The notes: a model not told the origin generated them from the letters alone. Shown: positions 7,749-15,679, counted from the first letter of the stretch. The stretch: DNA of 17,970 nucleotides from CPC320 sp002684375 (GCA_965662545.1 CBFIHZ010000056.1:1-17970); one strand, 5' to 3'. Numbers and translations are program-made.

Positions 7749-8851
7749 TTTATCGTTAAGGCGTACGACTTAAGAGGTTTTTGGCAGATATCTTCATGGT
7801 ATTTCACCGTGCCCATCAAGCACCAGGGCGGGCGGTGCGCGACCCTAAAAATCCGATGTCTCTGTTGACCGGTTGAACACTATGCTGAGCGGAGCCTCAT
7901 ACCGATCGACGCTCGATACCAGCTTACATAAAAAGCGTTGGTTAAATCCCAATGCGCAGAGATGCAAAGTGCTTTGGATGTTGTGCGCCAGTTGTCTGGT
8001 GCTCACTCTGTTTGTTGCAAAAGGTGACTGTTACTGCGCGTCAAGGCTCGGCAGTTTTAGCGCTTTCATTGATTGTGCCAAGGGTGATCGGCGTGCGACC
8101 CTGTTCAAAGTCGCTAAGGGTCTGTTGTTGTCTCGAATACGGACCTAATTTGTGCCGAAGGTTTCGCCATTAGGACAGTGATACGTTGAAAAACGGCAAC
8201 AGCATCACTGCGGGGGTAAGATTGACGAGTAGAAACAAATGTCGCGAAAGCGATGGGCCGTGGTAAAGGAGCGGATCAAACAACGCTCAAATCGTCGCCT
8301 GATCAAGGTTTCATTCATTTTGGGGCATGACGTGGGCCAACTTGGTTTTCTCAAAAATATGCAATATTTTATACTTGGCATGTCACCAGCTCAGTCTTGA
8401 AAAACCTTACAGATCGCTGAACAGCAACGCTCGAGGACGTGGCACAGGTGTGGTAGGATTCAGGCACGGCTTAAAAGGCTCTTGAGCCGACAGCAAGCGC
8501 CGAACCGTATTCTGAATATTTTTGCCAGCCAAGCCAAGCTCTCACAACAAAACCTTTCTTGGCTGAGATAAAAAGCTCTAACGCATCCAATCAAAGGGTC
8601 CTTACCGTGTGCCGACATTGCTTTTGCTCATGGCGTATCTGCAAAGGCGGTTTAGTGGGATTAGATAGGTCCCTTTAGGGCGGCCGGGCGAGCCTCAGAC
8701 TTCCATTTTCCACGATCTGGTAGCGTACATAGCGTCGTATGCATGTATCAGCGGTTATTTGTCGCGCAATATTAAAACTATATATTGACATTCATTGTAA
8801 TTTTGTTTCATAGAGAAATTTCAAAACAGTGGCTTTTAGGAAAACATCGCT
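7749..8851. other. Gene-poor 1.1-kb spacer, probably decayed
   Basis: Three short frames occur here (7873-8148, 7952-8173 and 8239-8400), but none has a clear ribosome binding site or a recognised family. The frame at 8239-8400 would encode 54 aa beginning MSRKRWAVVKER. ACCTGC (7721-7726) and GCAGGT (7734-7739) form a small inverted repeat at the end of the preceding gene, without a T-tract. The stretch looks like degraded former coding DNA, but I cannot name its source. A possible promoter for the next small gene starts at 8785. Confidence 0.5.
8785..8814 (+). promoter_or_regulatory. Candidate promoter before the 60-residue ORF
   Basis: A perfect -35 hexamer TTGACA (8785-8790) is followed 18 bases later by CATAGA (8809-8814), a weak -10. 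Transcription would begin near 8821, about 30 bases before the ATG at 8852. The -10 element is the uncertain part. Confidence 0.3.
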
Positions 8852-9034
8852 ATGAACGCTATTATCAACAGCTCTTTCTTGCGCTTGATACAACAAGACA
8901 TGTCGACGCCTGCAAACTTGCAGAATGAACCAGATACTCATGGGGAATTGAAAGCCCGGGTCATTCCTTTCAGGGTTCCAACATCGTTCGATGTTCGCAG
9001 TACAGAAATGATTGATTACCACGAATTTGAATAG
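8852..9034 (+). CDS. Hypothetical 60-residue protein
   Basis: An ATG at 8852 is preceded by AGGAAA (8838-8843) at good spacing and by a possible promoter. The predicted product is hydrophilic, has no signal peptide or membrane segment, and ends in acidic residues (STEMIDYHEFE). I do not recognise a family. It stands alone between two spacers, and transcription runs in the same direction as acnB. A chance open frame is quite possible at this length; the RBS and the -35 element are the main arguments for it. Confidence 0.35.
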   Translation: MNAIINSSFLRLIQQDMSTPANLQNEPDTHGELKARVIPFRVPTSFDVRSTEMIDYHEFE

Positions 9035-9529
9035 CGTGGGCAACTGCTTATGGAATACACCGTTCTAACGCTGTCTACTCTTGATCAAAGAATGTCGTCA
9101 CTAACCCCTGCCCACTGTGATCCCGCAAGATCTTCGATCATCACAGTCTTTGTTTCACCTTGTCTGGTCGCCAGCCCAGATAGGTTATGGAGTTAGAACG
9201 CTTGATCCCACAAAAAGACTGATCGACTTTGCAGGGCTCTTCTTAGCTGCCAATGCACGCGGCAAGGCAACGCCGCTCGACAATGATGAAAATATCAGTG
9301 CCAGAGCCCGAGAGACATGGGTGTGTGTCTCAGAGTGCGCCGCCCAGTTTCTTGCCGTAATCTAAATTATAGTGACCTAAGGTGTGGCAGAGGCATGATG
9401 CCGCGCTTCAGAACCTTGCGACCGCTCCTTTACTTGTATACTAGTGCATACCAATACATTGACCGCCTCGCCCAGCAATCGGCGCACCTGCGGTCTCTTC
9501 CAGTCAAACACCTAATTATCGAGGCCGCC
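9035..9529. other. Spacer upstream of acnB
   Basis: The frame at 9117-9365 starts with GTG, lacks a ribosome binding site and has no recognised family, so it is not called. CTGTGAT (9115-9121) and ATCACAG (9140-9146) form a 7-bp inverted repeat that could be an operator or chance. The acnB promoter candidate lies at 9415-9453. Apparent upstream extensions of the acnB frame fall in this region. Confidence 0.5.
9415..9453 (+). promoter_or_regulatory. Candidate acnB promoter with overlapping tandem 10-bp operator-like repeats
   Basis: CTTGCG (9415-9420) and TATACT (9437-9442), 16 bases apart, can serve as -35 and -10, putting the start near 9450 with an 80-base leader. Over the -10 lie two adjacent 10-mers, TTGTATACTA (9434-9443) and GTGCATACCA (9444-9453). 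Both resemble the TTGTATACAA type of site bound by several GntR-family regulators, at 9/10 and 7/10 positions. The regulator's identity is inference. Confidence 0.3.
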
Positions 9530-12322
9530 ATGAGTTTCTTCACAGCCTATTTAGATGAAATTAAAGACCGAAAAACACAAGGTCTGAGTCCAAAGCCGAT
9601 TGAAGACAGCGAACTTGCGCTTGAGGTCATCGCCCAAATTAAAGATGTGAAAAACGAATATAGAGAACAGTCCCTCGAATACTTTATTTATAATACCCTG
9701 CCCGGCACAACCAACGCGGCGGGCGTTAAAGCTGAATTTTTGAAAGAAATCATTCTTGGCAACTGTGAGATTGAAGAAATTTCTCCGACTTTTGCCTTTG
9801 AGCTCTTGTCTCATATGAAAGGTGGACCCTCTGTTGCGGTCCTTTTGGATCTTGCTTTAGGCGATGAGGTATCCATCGCAAAAGACGCGGCCGAAGTCCT
9901 GAAGACGCAAGTTTTTCTATATGAGGCCGACACAGACCGGTTGAAAACGGCGTATAATGCTGGAAATGAAATCGTCCGGGATATTTTAGAGAGCTACGCG
10001 ATTGCGGAATTTTTTACCAAACTGCCCAACATCGAGTCCGAAATTAAAGTCGTGACCTATATTGCTGCAGAAGGCGATATTTCCACCGACTTGCTGTCGC
10101 CCGGAAACCAAGCGCATTCTCGGGCAGACAGGGAATTGCATGGTAAGTGCCTGATTTCAGCAAAAGCTCAGGGTGAAATTCGAGAGCTGCAAAAACAACA
10201 CCCTGACAAGCGTGTGATGTTGATTGCAGAGAAGGGCACGATGGGTGTGGGTTCGTCTCGGATGTCTGGTGTTAATAATGTGGCTTTATGGACGGGTCAG
10301 CCCGTCAGCCCTTATATTCCCTTTGTCAATAACGCTCCAATCGTTGCCGGAACAAATGGAATATCGCCGATCTTCCTAACCACTGTGGGGGTCACCGGTG
10401 GCATTGGGATTGATCTGAAAAATTGGGTCAAGAAACTGGATGGCCAAGGCAATCCTATCTTGAATAACGATGAGAACCCTATTCTTGAGCAGGCTTATTC
10501 TGTCGAGACAGGGACTGTTCTCACCATCAACACTGATGACAAAAAGCTTTATGATGAGGCCACAGGCAGAGAACTTGTTGATGTTTCTTCGTCATTCACC
10601 CCCCAAAAGGTCGAGTTCATCAAAGCCGGTGGATCTTATGCAATTGTCTTTGGTAAAAAGTTGCAGAACTTTGCGGCGGAAACGCTGGGGATTGAATTAA
10701 AATCTGCCTTTGCACCTTCAAAAGAAATTTCCCATGCGGGGCAGGGGCTTACCGCAGTCGAAAAAATCTTCAATAAGAATGCAGTTGGGGTGACTTCTGG
10801 ACAGGTTTTACACGCTGGATCAGATGTCAGGGTGCAGGTGAATATCGTTGGTTCTCAGGACACGACCGGGTTGATGACCTCACAAGAGCTGGAATCTATG
10901 GCGGCCACAGTCATTTCACCTACCGTCGATGGAGCCTATCAATCCGGCTGCCATACGGCGTCGGTTTGGGATTTAAAAGCACAAGCAAACACCCCTAAAC
11001 TTATGAGTTTTATGCATAAGTTTGGACTGATAACAGCCAGAGATCCAAAGGGCGTGTACCATTCCATGACGGATGTGGTTCACAAGGTTTTGAATGACAT
11101 TACTGTGGATGACTGGGCGATTATTATTGGTGGCGATTCGCACACGCGGATGTCAAAAGGCGTCGCGTTCGGAGCTGACTCTGGAACTGTGGCTCTGGCT
11201 TTGGCCACAGGCGAAGCGACGATGGTTATTCCTGAATCTGTAAAAGTGACCTTCAAAGGCAGTATGAAGGATCATATGGATTTTCGGGACGTCGTGCATG
11301 CCACGCAGGCGCAAATGTTAAAGCAATTTGGCGATAACGTTTTTCAAGGACGGGTTATTGAGGTTCACATCGGAACTTTGCTTGCCGATCAAGCCTTCAC
11401 TTTCACAGACTGGAGCGCTGAAATGAAAGCCAAAGCGTCTATTTGCATTTCGCAAGATGACACTTTGATTGAGTCTCTCGAAATTTCCCAATCACGCATT
11501 CAGATCATGATCGACAAAGGCATGGAGAATGAAAGCCGAACGTTACAAGGCTTGATTGATATTGCAGCTAAGAGAATTGCAGAAATTAAAACGGGCGAGA
11601 AAGGCGCGCTGTCCCCGGATGAAAATGCTAAGTATTTTGCTGAAGTCGTTGTAGATTTGGATCAGATTGATGAGCCTATGATTGCAGATCCGGATGTTAA
11701 TAATGCAGATGTGTCTAAACGTTATACACATGACACGATTAGGCCTATTTCCTTTTATCGTGCAGAGAAAAAAGTAGACTTGGGATTTGTCGGATCATGC
11801 ATGGTCCATAAAGGCGATGTGAAGATCGTCGCGCAAATGCTTAGGAATTTGGAAAAGAAACTTGGGCATGTTGAGTTTAAGGCGCCTTTGGTTGTCGCTG
11901 CGCCAACCTATAACATCATTGATGAGTTGAAAGCCGAAGGTGATTGGGCTGTCTTGCAAAAATATTCTGGGTTTGAATTCGATGATAATGCACCAAAAGT
12001 CTCAGCCCGGGTGGATTACGAAAATATTTTGTATCTTGAGCGGCCTGGTTGCAACCTGTGCATGGGAAATCAGGAAAAAGCGGCCAAGGGTGACACTGTT
12101 CTGGCCACGTCTACGCGGCTTTTTCAAGGTCGGGTAGTAGAAGATACAGATGACAAAAAAGGCGAGTCGCTTCTCGCATCAACTCCGGTTGTGGTACTGT
12201 CGGCTATTCTTGGTAGAACGCCGACTATCGAAGAATACAAAGTCGCTGTGAAAGGTATTGACCTTACTAAATTCGCCCCGCCATTAGCCAAACCGGCCAA
12301 TTCCAGATCAACGCATTTTTAG
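9530..12322 (+). CDS. acnB: Aconitate hydratase B / 2-methylisocitrate dehydratase
   Basis: AcnB interconverts citrate and isocitrate via cis-aconitate in the TCA cycle and can act on 2-methylisocitrate. The start chosen is ATG 9530 (MSFFTAYLDEIKDRK) with GAGG at 9521-9524, giving 930 aa; the open frame extends 71 codons further upstream but that part does not look like AcnB. An N-terminal HEAT-like domain is followed by the swivelling domain (KGTMGVGSSRMSG) and the catalytic domains with VGSQDTTG near 441-448 and GGDSHTR near 534-540. The three [4Fe-4S] cysteines are C757 (GSCMVHKG) and C841/C844 (PGCNLCMGNQ). It is about 65 residues longer than E. coli AcnB as I remember it; 25 extra residues lie between the first and second cluster cysteines. 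It is a lone gene with its own terminator. Confidence 0.96.
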   Translation: MSFFTAYLDEIKDRKTQGLSPKPIEDSELALEVIAQIKDVKNEYREQSLEYFIYNTLPGTTNAAGVKAEFLKEIILGNCEIEEISPTFAFELLSHMKGGPSVAVLLDLALGDEVSIAKDAAEVLKTQVFLYEADTDRLKTAYNAGNEIVRDILESYAIAEFFTKLPNIESEIKVVTYIAAEGDISTDLLSPGNQAHSRADRELHGKCLISAKAQGEIRELQKQHPDKRVMLIAEKGTMGVGSSRMSGVNNVALWTGQPVSPYIPFVNNAPIVAGTNGISPIFLTTVGVTGGIGIDLKNWVKKLDGQGNPILNNDENPILEQAYSVETGTVLTINTDDKKLYDEATGRELVDVSSSFTPQKVEFIKAGGSYAIVFGKKLQNFAAETLGIELKSAFAPSKEISHAGQGLTAVEKIFNKNAVGVTSGQVLHAGSDVRVQVNIVGSQDTTGLMTSQELESMAATVISPTVDGAYQSGCHTASVWDLKAQANTPKLMSFMHKFGLITARDPKGVYHSMTDVVHKVLNDITVDDWAIIIGGDSHTRMSKGVAFGADSGTVALALATGEATMVIPESVKVTFKGSMKDHMDFRDVVHATQAQMLKQFGDNVFQGRVIEVHIGTLLADQAFTFTDWSAEMKAKASICISQDDTLIESLEISQSRIQIMIDKGMENESRTLQGLIDIAAKRIAEIKTGEKGALSPDENAKYFAEVVVDLDQIDEPMIADPDVNNADVSKRYTHDTIRPISFYRAEKKVDLGFVGSCMVHKGDVKIVAQMLRNLEKKLGHVEFKAPLVVAAPTYNIIDELKAEGDWAVLQKYSGFEFDDNAPKVSARVDYENILYLERPGCNLCMGNQEKAAKGDTVLATSTRLFQGRVVEDTDDKKGESLLASTPVVVLSAILGRTPTIEEYKVAVKGIDLTKFAPPLAKPANSRSTHF

Positions 12323-12352
12323 GGATGCTGGTCCGGATCGTCTTCTAAAAAG

Positions 12353-12387
12353 CCCACTGAAAGCATCAGCATTCAGTGGGTAATTTT
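12353..12387 (+). terminator. Hairpin terminator after acnB
   Basis: CCCACTGAA (12353-12361) pairs perfectly with TTCAGTGGG (12372-12380), a 9-bp stem with a 10-base loop, then TAATTTT follows. An A-tract (12347-12351) sits on the other side, so it could also act on the opposite strand. The T-run is interrupted. It lies 31 bases after the acnB stop. Confidence 0.65.
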
Positions 12388-12462
12388 GCCCTCCCGGAAT
12401 AGCCCCCTCCAAGTGTTCCACCGACTGGGATACGTATATCCCTGTTAAAAGAGGGCCGACGA

Positions 12463-12600
12463 ATGGGTGTCAAACGCGAGAAACCGGAAGACATAGGGCT
12501 GAAGCTTCGCTGAGTTGAAGTTCTGCAAGGCCAAGGCAAGGCTTTAGCGGATGCTGTTGGTCATATTCCTGATTGCGTATTTTGCCGCAAATTCCGTTGA
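12463..12600 (+). pseudogene. Remnant of an IS3-family transposase OrfA
   Basis: From ATG 12463 the frame reads REKPEDIGLKLR, then a TGA (12511-12513), then VEVLQGQGKALADAV. This follows the beginning of the IS3-type OrfA proteins that I remember, of the form KPEEIVAKLRQVEVL..QGK.VADAVRQIGVT.VTYYRW. The TGA replaces the expected Gln codon, and the similarity fades after HIPDC, with another stop at 12598-12600. No OrfB or terminal repeats are seen nearby, so this is a decayed fragment of a former insertion. Confidence 0.65.
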
Positions 12601-13036
12601 CGCCATGGAAGCTCCTGTTACGCTATGCTTTCTTGTCAAAGAAGGCCAAATTATTTTTGAGCGCTTAATACTCTTTTATCGACATCCTTTTGCACATCTG
12701 AAATCAGCTCATGGTATTGATGTTTTTACACCAAATTAGTCAGCGTCGTTTTTCCATTACCCCAATCAGAAGTTGGTTGTGGTTCTGTTAAACTTTTACT
12801 ACTTTCGCGTCCTTTTCTTTGCCTGCTGCTGTAATTGCTCGCAAAGACGCGGGACTAAACCGCGACAGGTCCGTTCTGAGAAAAGTTATCTTCGCCCATA
12901 TTTTGAATTAATAAGCAGGGACAGGGTTTCAGCTTAACACTTTTAAAAATAACTTGAATGAAAAGTCTGTCATCGGCATGGTATAGAAATGGCGATCCAC
13001 TCGGGGTAGCTTGCTGTCTTTGTCGGAACGGTAAGA
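12601..13036. other. AT-leaning spacer after the OrfA remnant
   Basis: An open frame (12551-12739) overlaps the OrfA remnant in a different frame and is not called. CGCGG and CCGCG form a short stem near 12847-12864. No OrfB, terminal inverted repeat or clear promoter for the next gene was found. Confidence 0.5.
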
Positions 13037-13792
13037 ATGCGAACCTTGGTTATAAAATTGATTGTAGGACCTTTATTCTGTTCGCTAATTTTGACAGCTG
13101 CATCTGCTGGTGAATGGGAGGTTTTCACCGGTACCTTAACTGAATATGAAAAATATGATGCGACACAGAATACGGTTGAGTTCAAAAATGGTATTGAAGT
13201 AAGCGGCCGGGATGAGCTTTTCGAAAAGCCAGTAATTAAAAATAAAATTAGTTTTGGAGGCACTTCCAAGCATGTAGACCCAGAAATTGTTGATTTGGCC
13301 AGTGAATTAATGTTGGAGGGCTATAGTGATTTTATTTTAAAGTCGTCAGTTTTTGGCGGAAAATCACTGCTGGCGATCAAAGGACGGCAGCAAACTAAGC
13401 TGGGCCTATCAAGCGATTATTCAGTGATACGCGCTGAGACCAGACTGGATAAAAATAATGACGGCAAATTTGAGCGTTCAGAGATTATATCTGAATATGC
13501 TCAAGAAAGCCTAAACAAAAGCATTGAAAAAGTGAAAGAACGGTATGATGCAAAGCTTGAGAAACTGAACGAAAAGCGAGTACCAAATCAAAGCAACGGT
13601 GAGGAAATTGCCGGAAATAAGGGCCAAGATGGTTCGAATAGCAACGCCGAGCGTAACACCGGGACAGAAAATAAAAGAGGGCAGGGCGCTAAAGCTAAGC
13701 CAGATCGAAAGCGCACGCCTGAACCTGGGCCGGCAAATAAGCTTAGGCGAGACACGAAGCCTGATCATAAGCCTGAAACAAATTCAAAGTAA
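13037..13792 (+). CDS. Secreted protein with one EF-hand loop and a charged low-complexity tail, function unknown
   Basis: The 251-aa precursor has a Sec signal peptide (1-24, cleaved after AASA). The mature part up to about residue 135 is unassigned. Residues 138-149, DKNNDGKFERSE, form a canonical 12-residue EF-hand calcium loop: Asp138, Asn140, Asp142, Gly143 and Glu149 at positions 1, 3, 5, 6 and 12. Only one EF-hand is apparent. Next comes a Lys/Glu-rich helical stretch (about 153-182), then a Pro/Lys/Arg/Asn-rich tail likely to be disordered. The role is not recognised; a periplasmic or extracellular calcium-responsive protein is an inference. The ATG follows a weak GGAA-type site. Base composition is more AT-rich than in neighbouring enzymes. 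The next small gene starts 37 bases downstream and may be co-transcribed. Confidence 0.8.
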   Translation: MRTLVIKLIVGPLFCSLILTAASAGEWEVFTGTLTEYEKYDATQNTVEFKNGIEVSGRDELFEKPVIKNKISFGGTSKHVDPEIVDLASELMLEGYSDFILKSSVFGGKSLLAIKGRQQTKLGLSSDYSVIRAETRLDKNNDGKFERSEIISEYAQESLNKSIEKVKERYDAKLEKLNEKRVPNQSNGEEIAGNKGQDGSNSNAERNTGTENKRGQGAKAKPDRKRTPEPGPANKLRRDTKPDHKPETNSK

Positions 13793-13829
13793 CCAATCGA
13801 ACGCGTAGGCACTATTTTTGGGGAAGCAA

Positions 13830-13994
13830 ATGGGTAAAATAATAGCTTTGGTTACAATAGGGGCCTTGTTTGTTGGCCTTGCTTTCTATGCGGTTGTGTT
13901 GAAACCCGAAAGTTCAGCAAAAGGCTCTGGCTTGGGTCTGCCGGGCCCCACTGCCAAAAGCACCGGATTGGGTTTGCCCGGTTATTCTAAGTGA
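13830..13994 (+). CDS. Small membrane-anchored protein with duplicated GLGLPG motif
   Basis: ATG 13830 is preceded by GGGGAAG (13820-13826), a good ribosome binding site. The 54-residue product has one hydrophobic helix at about 4-23 (IIALVTIGALFVGLAFYAVV), probably an N-terminal anchor, then a short soluble tail. The tail holds two copies of (S/T)GLGLPG, at 33-39 and 45-51, separated by PTAKS. The tail resembles a short glycine/proline repeat and may face the periplasm. It lies 37 bases after the secreted EF-hand gene and reads in the same direction. No family is recognised. The RBS, the membrane helix and the repeated peptide together argue against chance. Confidence 0.7.
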   Translation: MGKIIALVTIGALFVGLAFYAVVLKPESSAKGSGLGLPGPTAKSTGLGLPGYSK

Positions 13995-14605
13995 TTAAAA
14001 TACCCGCGCCCCGGTTTCTTGTTGGGTCATTTGGAGTGGGCTTTTGGATATAAAAGTTGTAACGGCTTTGCCAACTTGCAGAGGGCCGTAGATGAATGAC
14101 TATCAAAAATTTTGTCGCTAAGAAATAAGCAGTTTAGAGTATAGTCAATATTGCGCAATCAGCACTTTTCGGCTCTGCACCAAGGTGCTGGCCGTAGCTT
14201 AGACACTGTTTTATCCGATGGACATTCAGTTCAGATTGATCTGTCGACCCTATTTTAGAACATTCAAATTTGCGTCGGGGCGGTCTCTCGTGCAGCCGTT
14301 CACACGGCCTCGGCCCTGTTTTTTTCTGAACCAGTCTCAGTATAATGTGCCTTCAGATAATTGATCTGCTTGAAAATATAATATAGCTCCAGCCCTCATA
14401 ACATTAGCATTGATCCTGATGCCGGTTATAGCCAAGCTTTTTTGAGATTGGTTCGCGTGGAAACCGATCGCGCATGACGTCGTAAGACAAAGGCGACGTT
14501 CGCCGGACAGTTTCTCGTTTGGGGTGGGATAATCACGTTAAAGCGTTTACCTCAATAACCTGTATGGATTTGAAAATTATGGTCTGTTGGTTGGGTGCGA
14601 GAGTT
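13995..14605. other. Spacer between the small membrane gene and znuA
   Basis: No gene is convincing here. GCCGT/ACGGC (14295-14299/14304-14308) forms a stem and a run of seven T lies at 14319-14325, ten bases later, so a rightward terminator is possible but poor. The frame 14385-14474 encodes a short peptide SIDPDAGYSQAFLRLV that could be a TPR-like fragment, without a start. No terminator for the leftward znuA gene was seen. Confidence 0.5.
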
Positions 14606-15604
14606 TTAAAAACAATCGACCAAAGTTTTCGCCATGTTGCGGATCAGCTGTGGGTACAGCGTCGGACCTGGCTCTAATGCGATCCCGAGTGGGTCAATAA
14701 TGCTTGTTTTTGCATCTGTCCCCTCTAGCACTGTGGCGACTAGTCCCTTTTTAAATTGTGGTTCAGCGAGCACGCATTGTACCCCTTGATCCTTTATTCG
14801 GTCTTGAATTTTAGTAATACGCGCTGGGCTTGGATCCGTTGCGTCGCCAAGCGAGATTGCGCCCGAGGCCGGAAAATCAAAGACAGTTTCAAAATATTGA
14901 TACGCATCATGGAAGACGATAAATCGAGTGCCTCTGATTGGCTCAAGCATGGCACTGACCTCTGTCATGAGGGTGTCAGTCTCGGTGAGTGCAATTGCGG
15001 CATTTGTAAAATAAGTGCCCGCATTTTCTGGATCAGCGGTTGAAAGCTGCGCCGCAATCAAGTTCAGCCAAATTTTTGCATTCTCTGGAGAAAGCCATGC
15101 GTGAGGGTCATAGGTCCCATGAGCGTGTTCATCGTGGCCGTGCTCTTCGGTTTCGTCATGGTCTTTGTCGCTGTGGTCGTCATGTTCGTCGTGGCCATGC
15201 TTTTCGTGTTTGTCATCGCTGTGGTCGTCATGATTGTGTTCTTCAAAGAGAGCGCTCTCCCTGAATTCAAGGAGCGCGGTTTCTTCTTTTTTAAGAAGAG
15301 ACATTGTTAAAGCCTCGCTGGAGAGGGTCGCCACTGCGTCCTCCATCCACGGCGTAAGGCCTTCACCCATCCAAATTACTACATTTGCATCCTGCAGTGC
15401 TTTAGCCTCGGAAGGGCGCAGGCTATAGTGATGTGGTGATGCACCTGATCTAATGATAAGGTCTGGCGTGCCGACACCCTGCATGACGCGGGCAACCAAT
15501 GAATGTACTGGTGCAATATCAACCGCCACATTTGGCACATCAGCCATTGCTGTGCTGATCGATAAAGCAGCAACTGCCAACACTGAACCTAGTTTTGTTG
15601 ACAT
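14606..15604 (-). CDS. znuA: Periplasmic zinc-binding protein ZnuA
   Basis: ZnuA captures Zn2+ in the periplasm and hands it to the ZnuBC importer. The 332-aa precursor has a signal peptide (cleaved near AMA-DV, residue 21). The zinc-site residues match the family: H58/H59 in GASPHHYSLRPS, H168 in YDPHAWLSP and H232 in VFHDAY, with D304 in IIDPLG nearby. Between about 122 and 162 lies a His/Asp/Glu-rich loop (many HDDH, HGHDEH elements) typical of ZnuA and thought to store or scavenge zinc. C277 and C331 near the C-terminus correspond to the disulfide known in E. coli ZnuA. The ribosome binding site GGGAG is at 15611-15615 (minus strand), spacing 7. It is divergent from zur, and its promoter overlaps a Zur-box-like palindrome. 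Confidence 0.95.
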   Translation of the reverse strand: MSTKLGSVLAVAALSISTAMADVPNVAVDIAPVHSLVARVMQGVGTPDLIIRSGASPHHYSLRPSEAKALQDANVVIWMGEGLTPWMEDAVATLSSEALTMSLLKKEETALLEFRESALFEEHNHDDHSDDKHEKHGHDEHDDHSDKDHDETEEHGHDEHAHGTYDPHAWLSPENAKIWLNLIAAQLSTADPENAGTYFTNAAIALTETDTLMTEVSAMLEPIRGTRFIVFHDAYQYFETVFDFPASGAISLGDATDPSPARITKIQDRIKDQGVQCVLAEPQFKKGLVATVLEGTDAKTSIIDPLGIALEPGPTLYPQLIRNMAKTLVDCF

Positions 15605-15612
15605 CGGCCACT

Positions 15613-15630
15613 CCCACGTTATAACATTAC
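15613..15630 (-). promoter_or_regulatory. Zur-box-like palindrome and znuA promoter region
   Basis: The 18-bp site CCCACGTTATAACATTAC is centred on the palindrome GTTATAAC, a core like that of known Zur operators. For znuA on the minus strand, a good -35 TTGACT lies at 15643-15648, and the -10 (TGTTAT at 16 bp or TATAAC at 19 bp) falls inside this box. A bound Zur should therefore block znuA transcription. The outer left arm is poorly symmetric. Confidence 0.6.
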
Positions 15631-15646
15631 AAAACTACGTATAGTC

Positions 15647-15664
15647 AATATGTTATACCATTTC
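15647..15664 (+). promoter_or_regulatory. Second Zur-box-like palindrome, in front of zur-znuC-znuB
   Basis: AATATGTTATACCATTTC matches the first site in its core (GTTATACC, one change from GTTATAAC) with six of nine arm positions symmetric. A candidate -10 TATAGT is at 15640-15645, so transcription would begin near 15652 within this box; no convincing -35 is seen. An ATG at 15650 lies in the box, which is one reason not to use it as the zur start. Confidence 0.5.
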
Positions 15665-15679
15665 AATAGGAGAAAAGAT

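Noticed and set aside
7873..8148. 91-residue plus-strand frame, with an overlapping 73-residue frame
   Set aside because: No RBS, no family and implausible cysteine-rich composition; two overlapping frames over the same bases are typical of noncoding DNA.
9117..9365. 82-residue frame upstream of acnB
   Set aside because: GTG start without RBS, no family, and it overlaps likely regulatory sequence.
9317..9529. 71-codon N-terminal extension of AcnB
   Set aside because: The extension does not resemble AcnB, has no signal peptide and contains the probable promoter; the ATG at 9530 has a GAGG site and the typical family start.
12551..12739. 62-residue frame with a hydrophobic start
   Set aside because: It overlaps the recognisable OrfA remnant in another frame and lacks an RBS.
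15101..15310. Plus-strand frame encoding a very hydrophobic Val/Phe/Met-rich 69-residue peptide
   Set aside because: It is the antisense reading of the His/Asp-rich loop of ZnuA: His and Asp codons read backwards give Val, Met and Ile codons. It is an artefact of composition, not a membrane protein.
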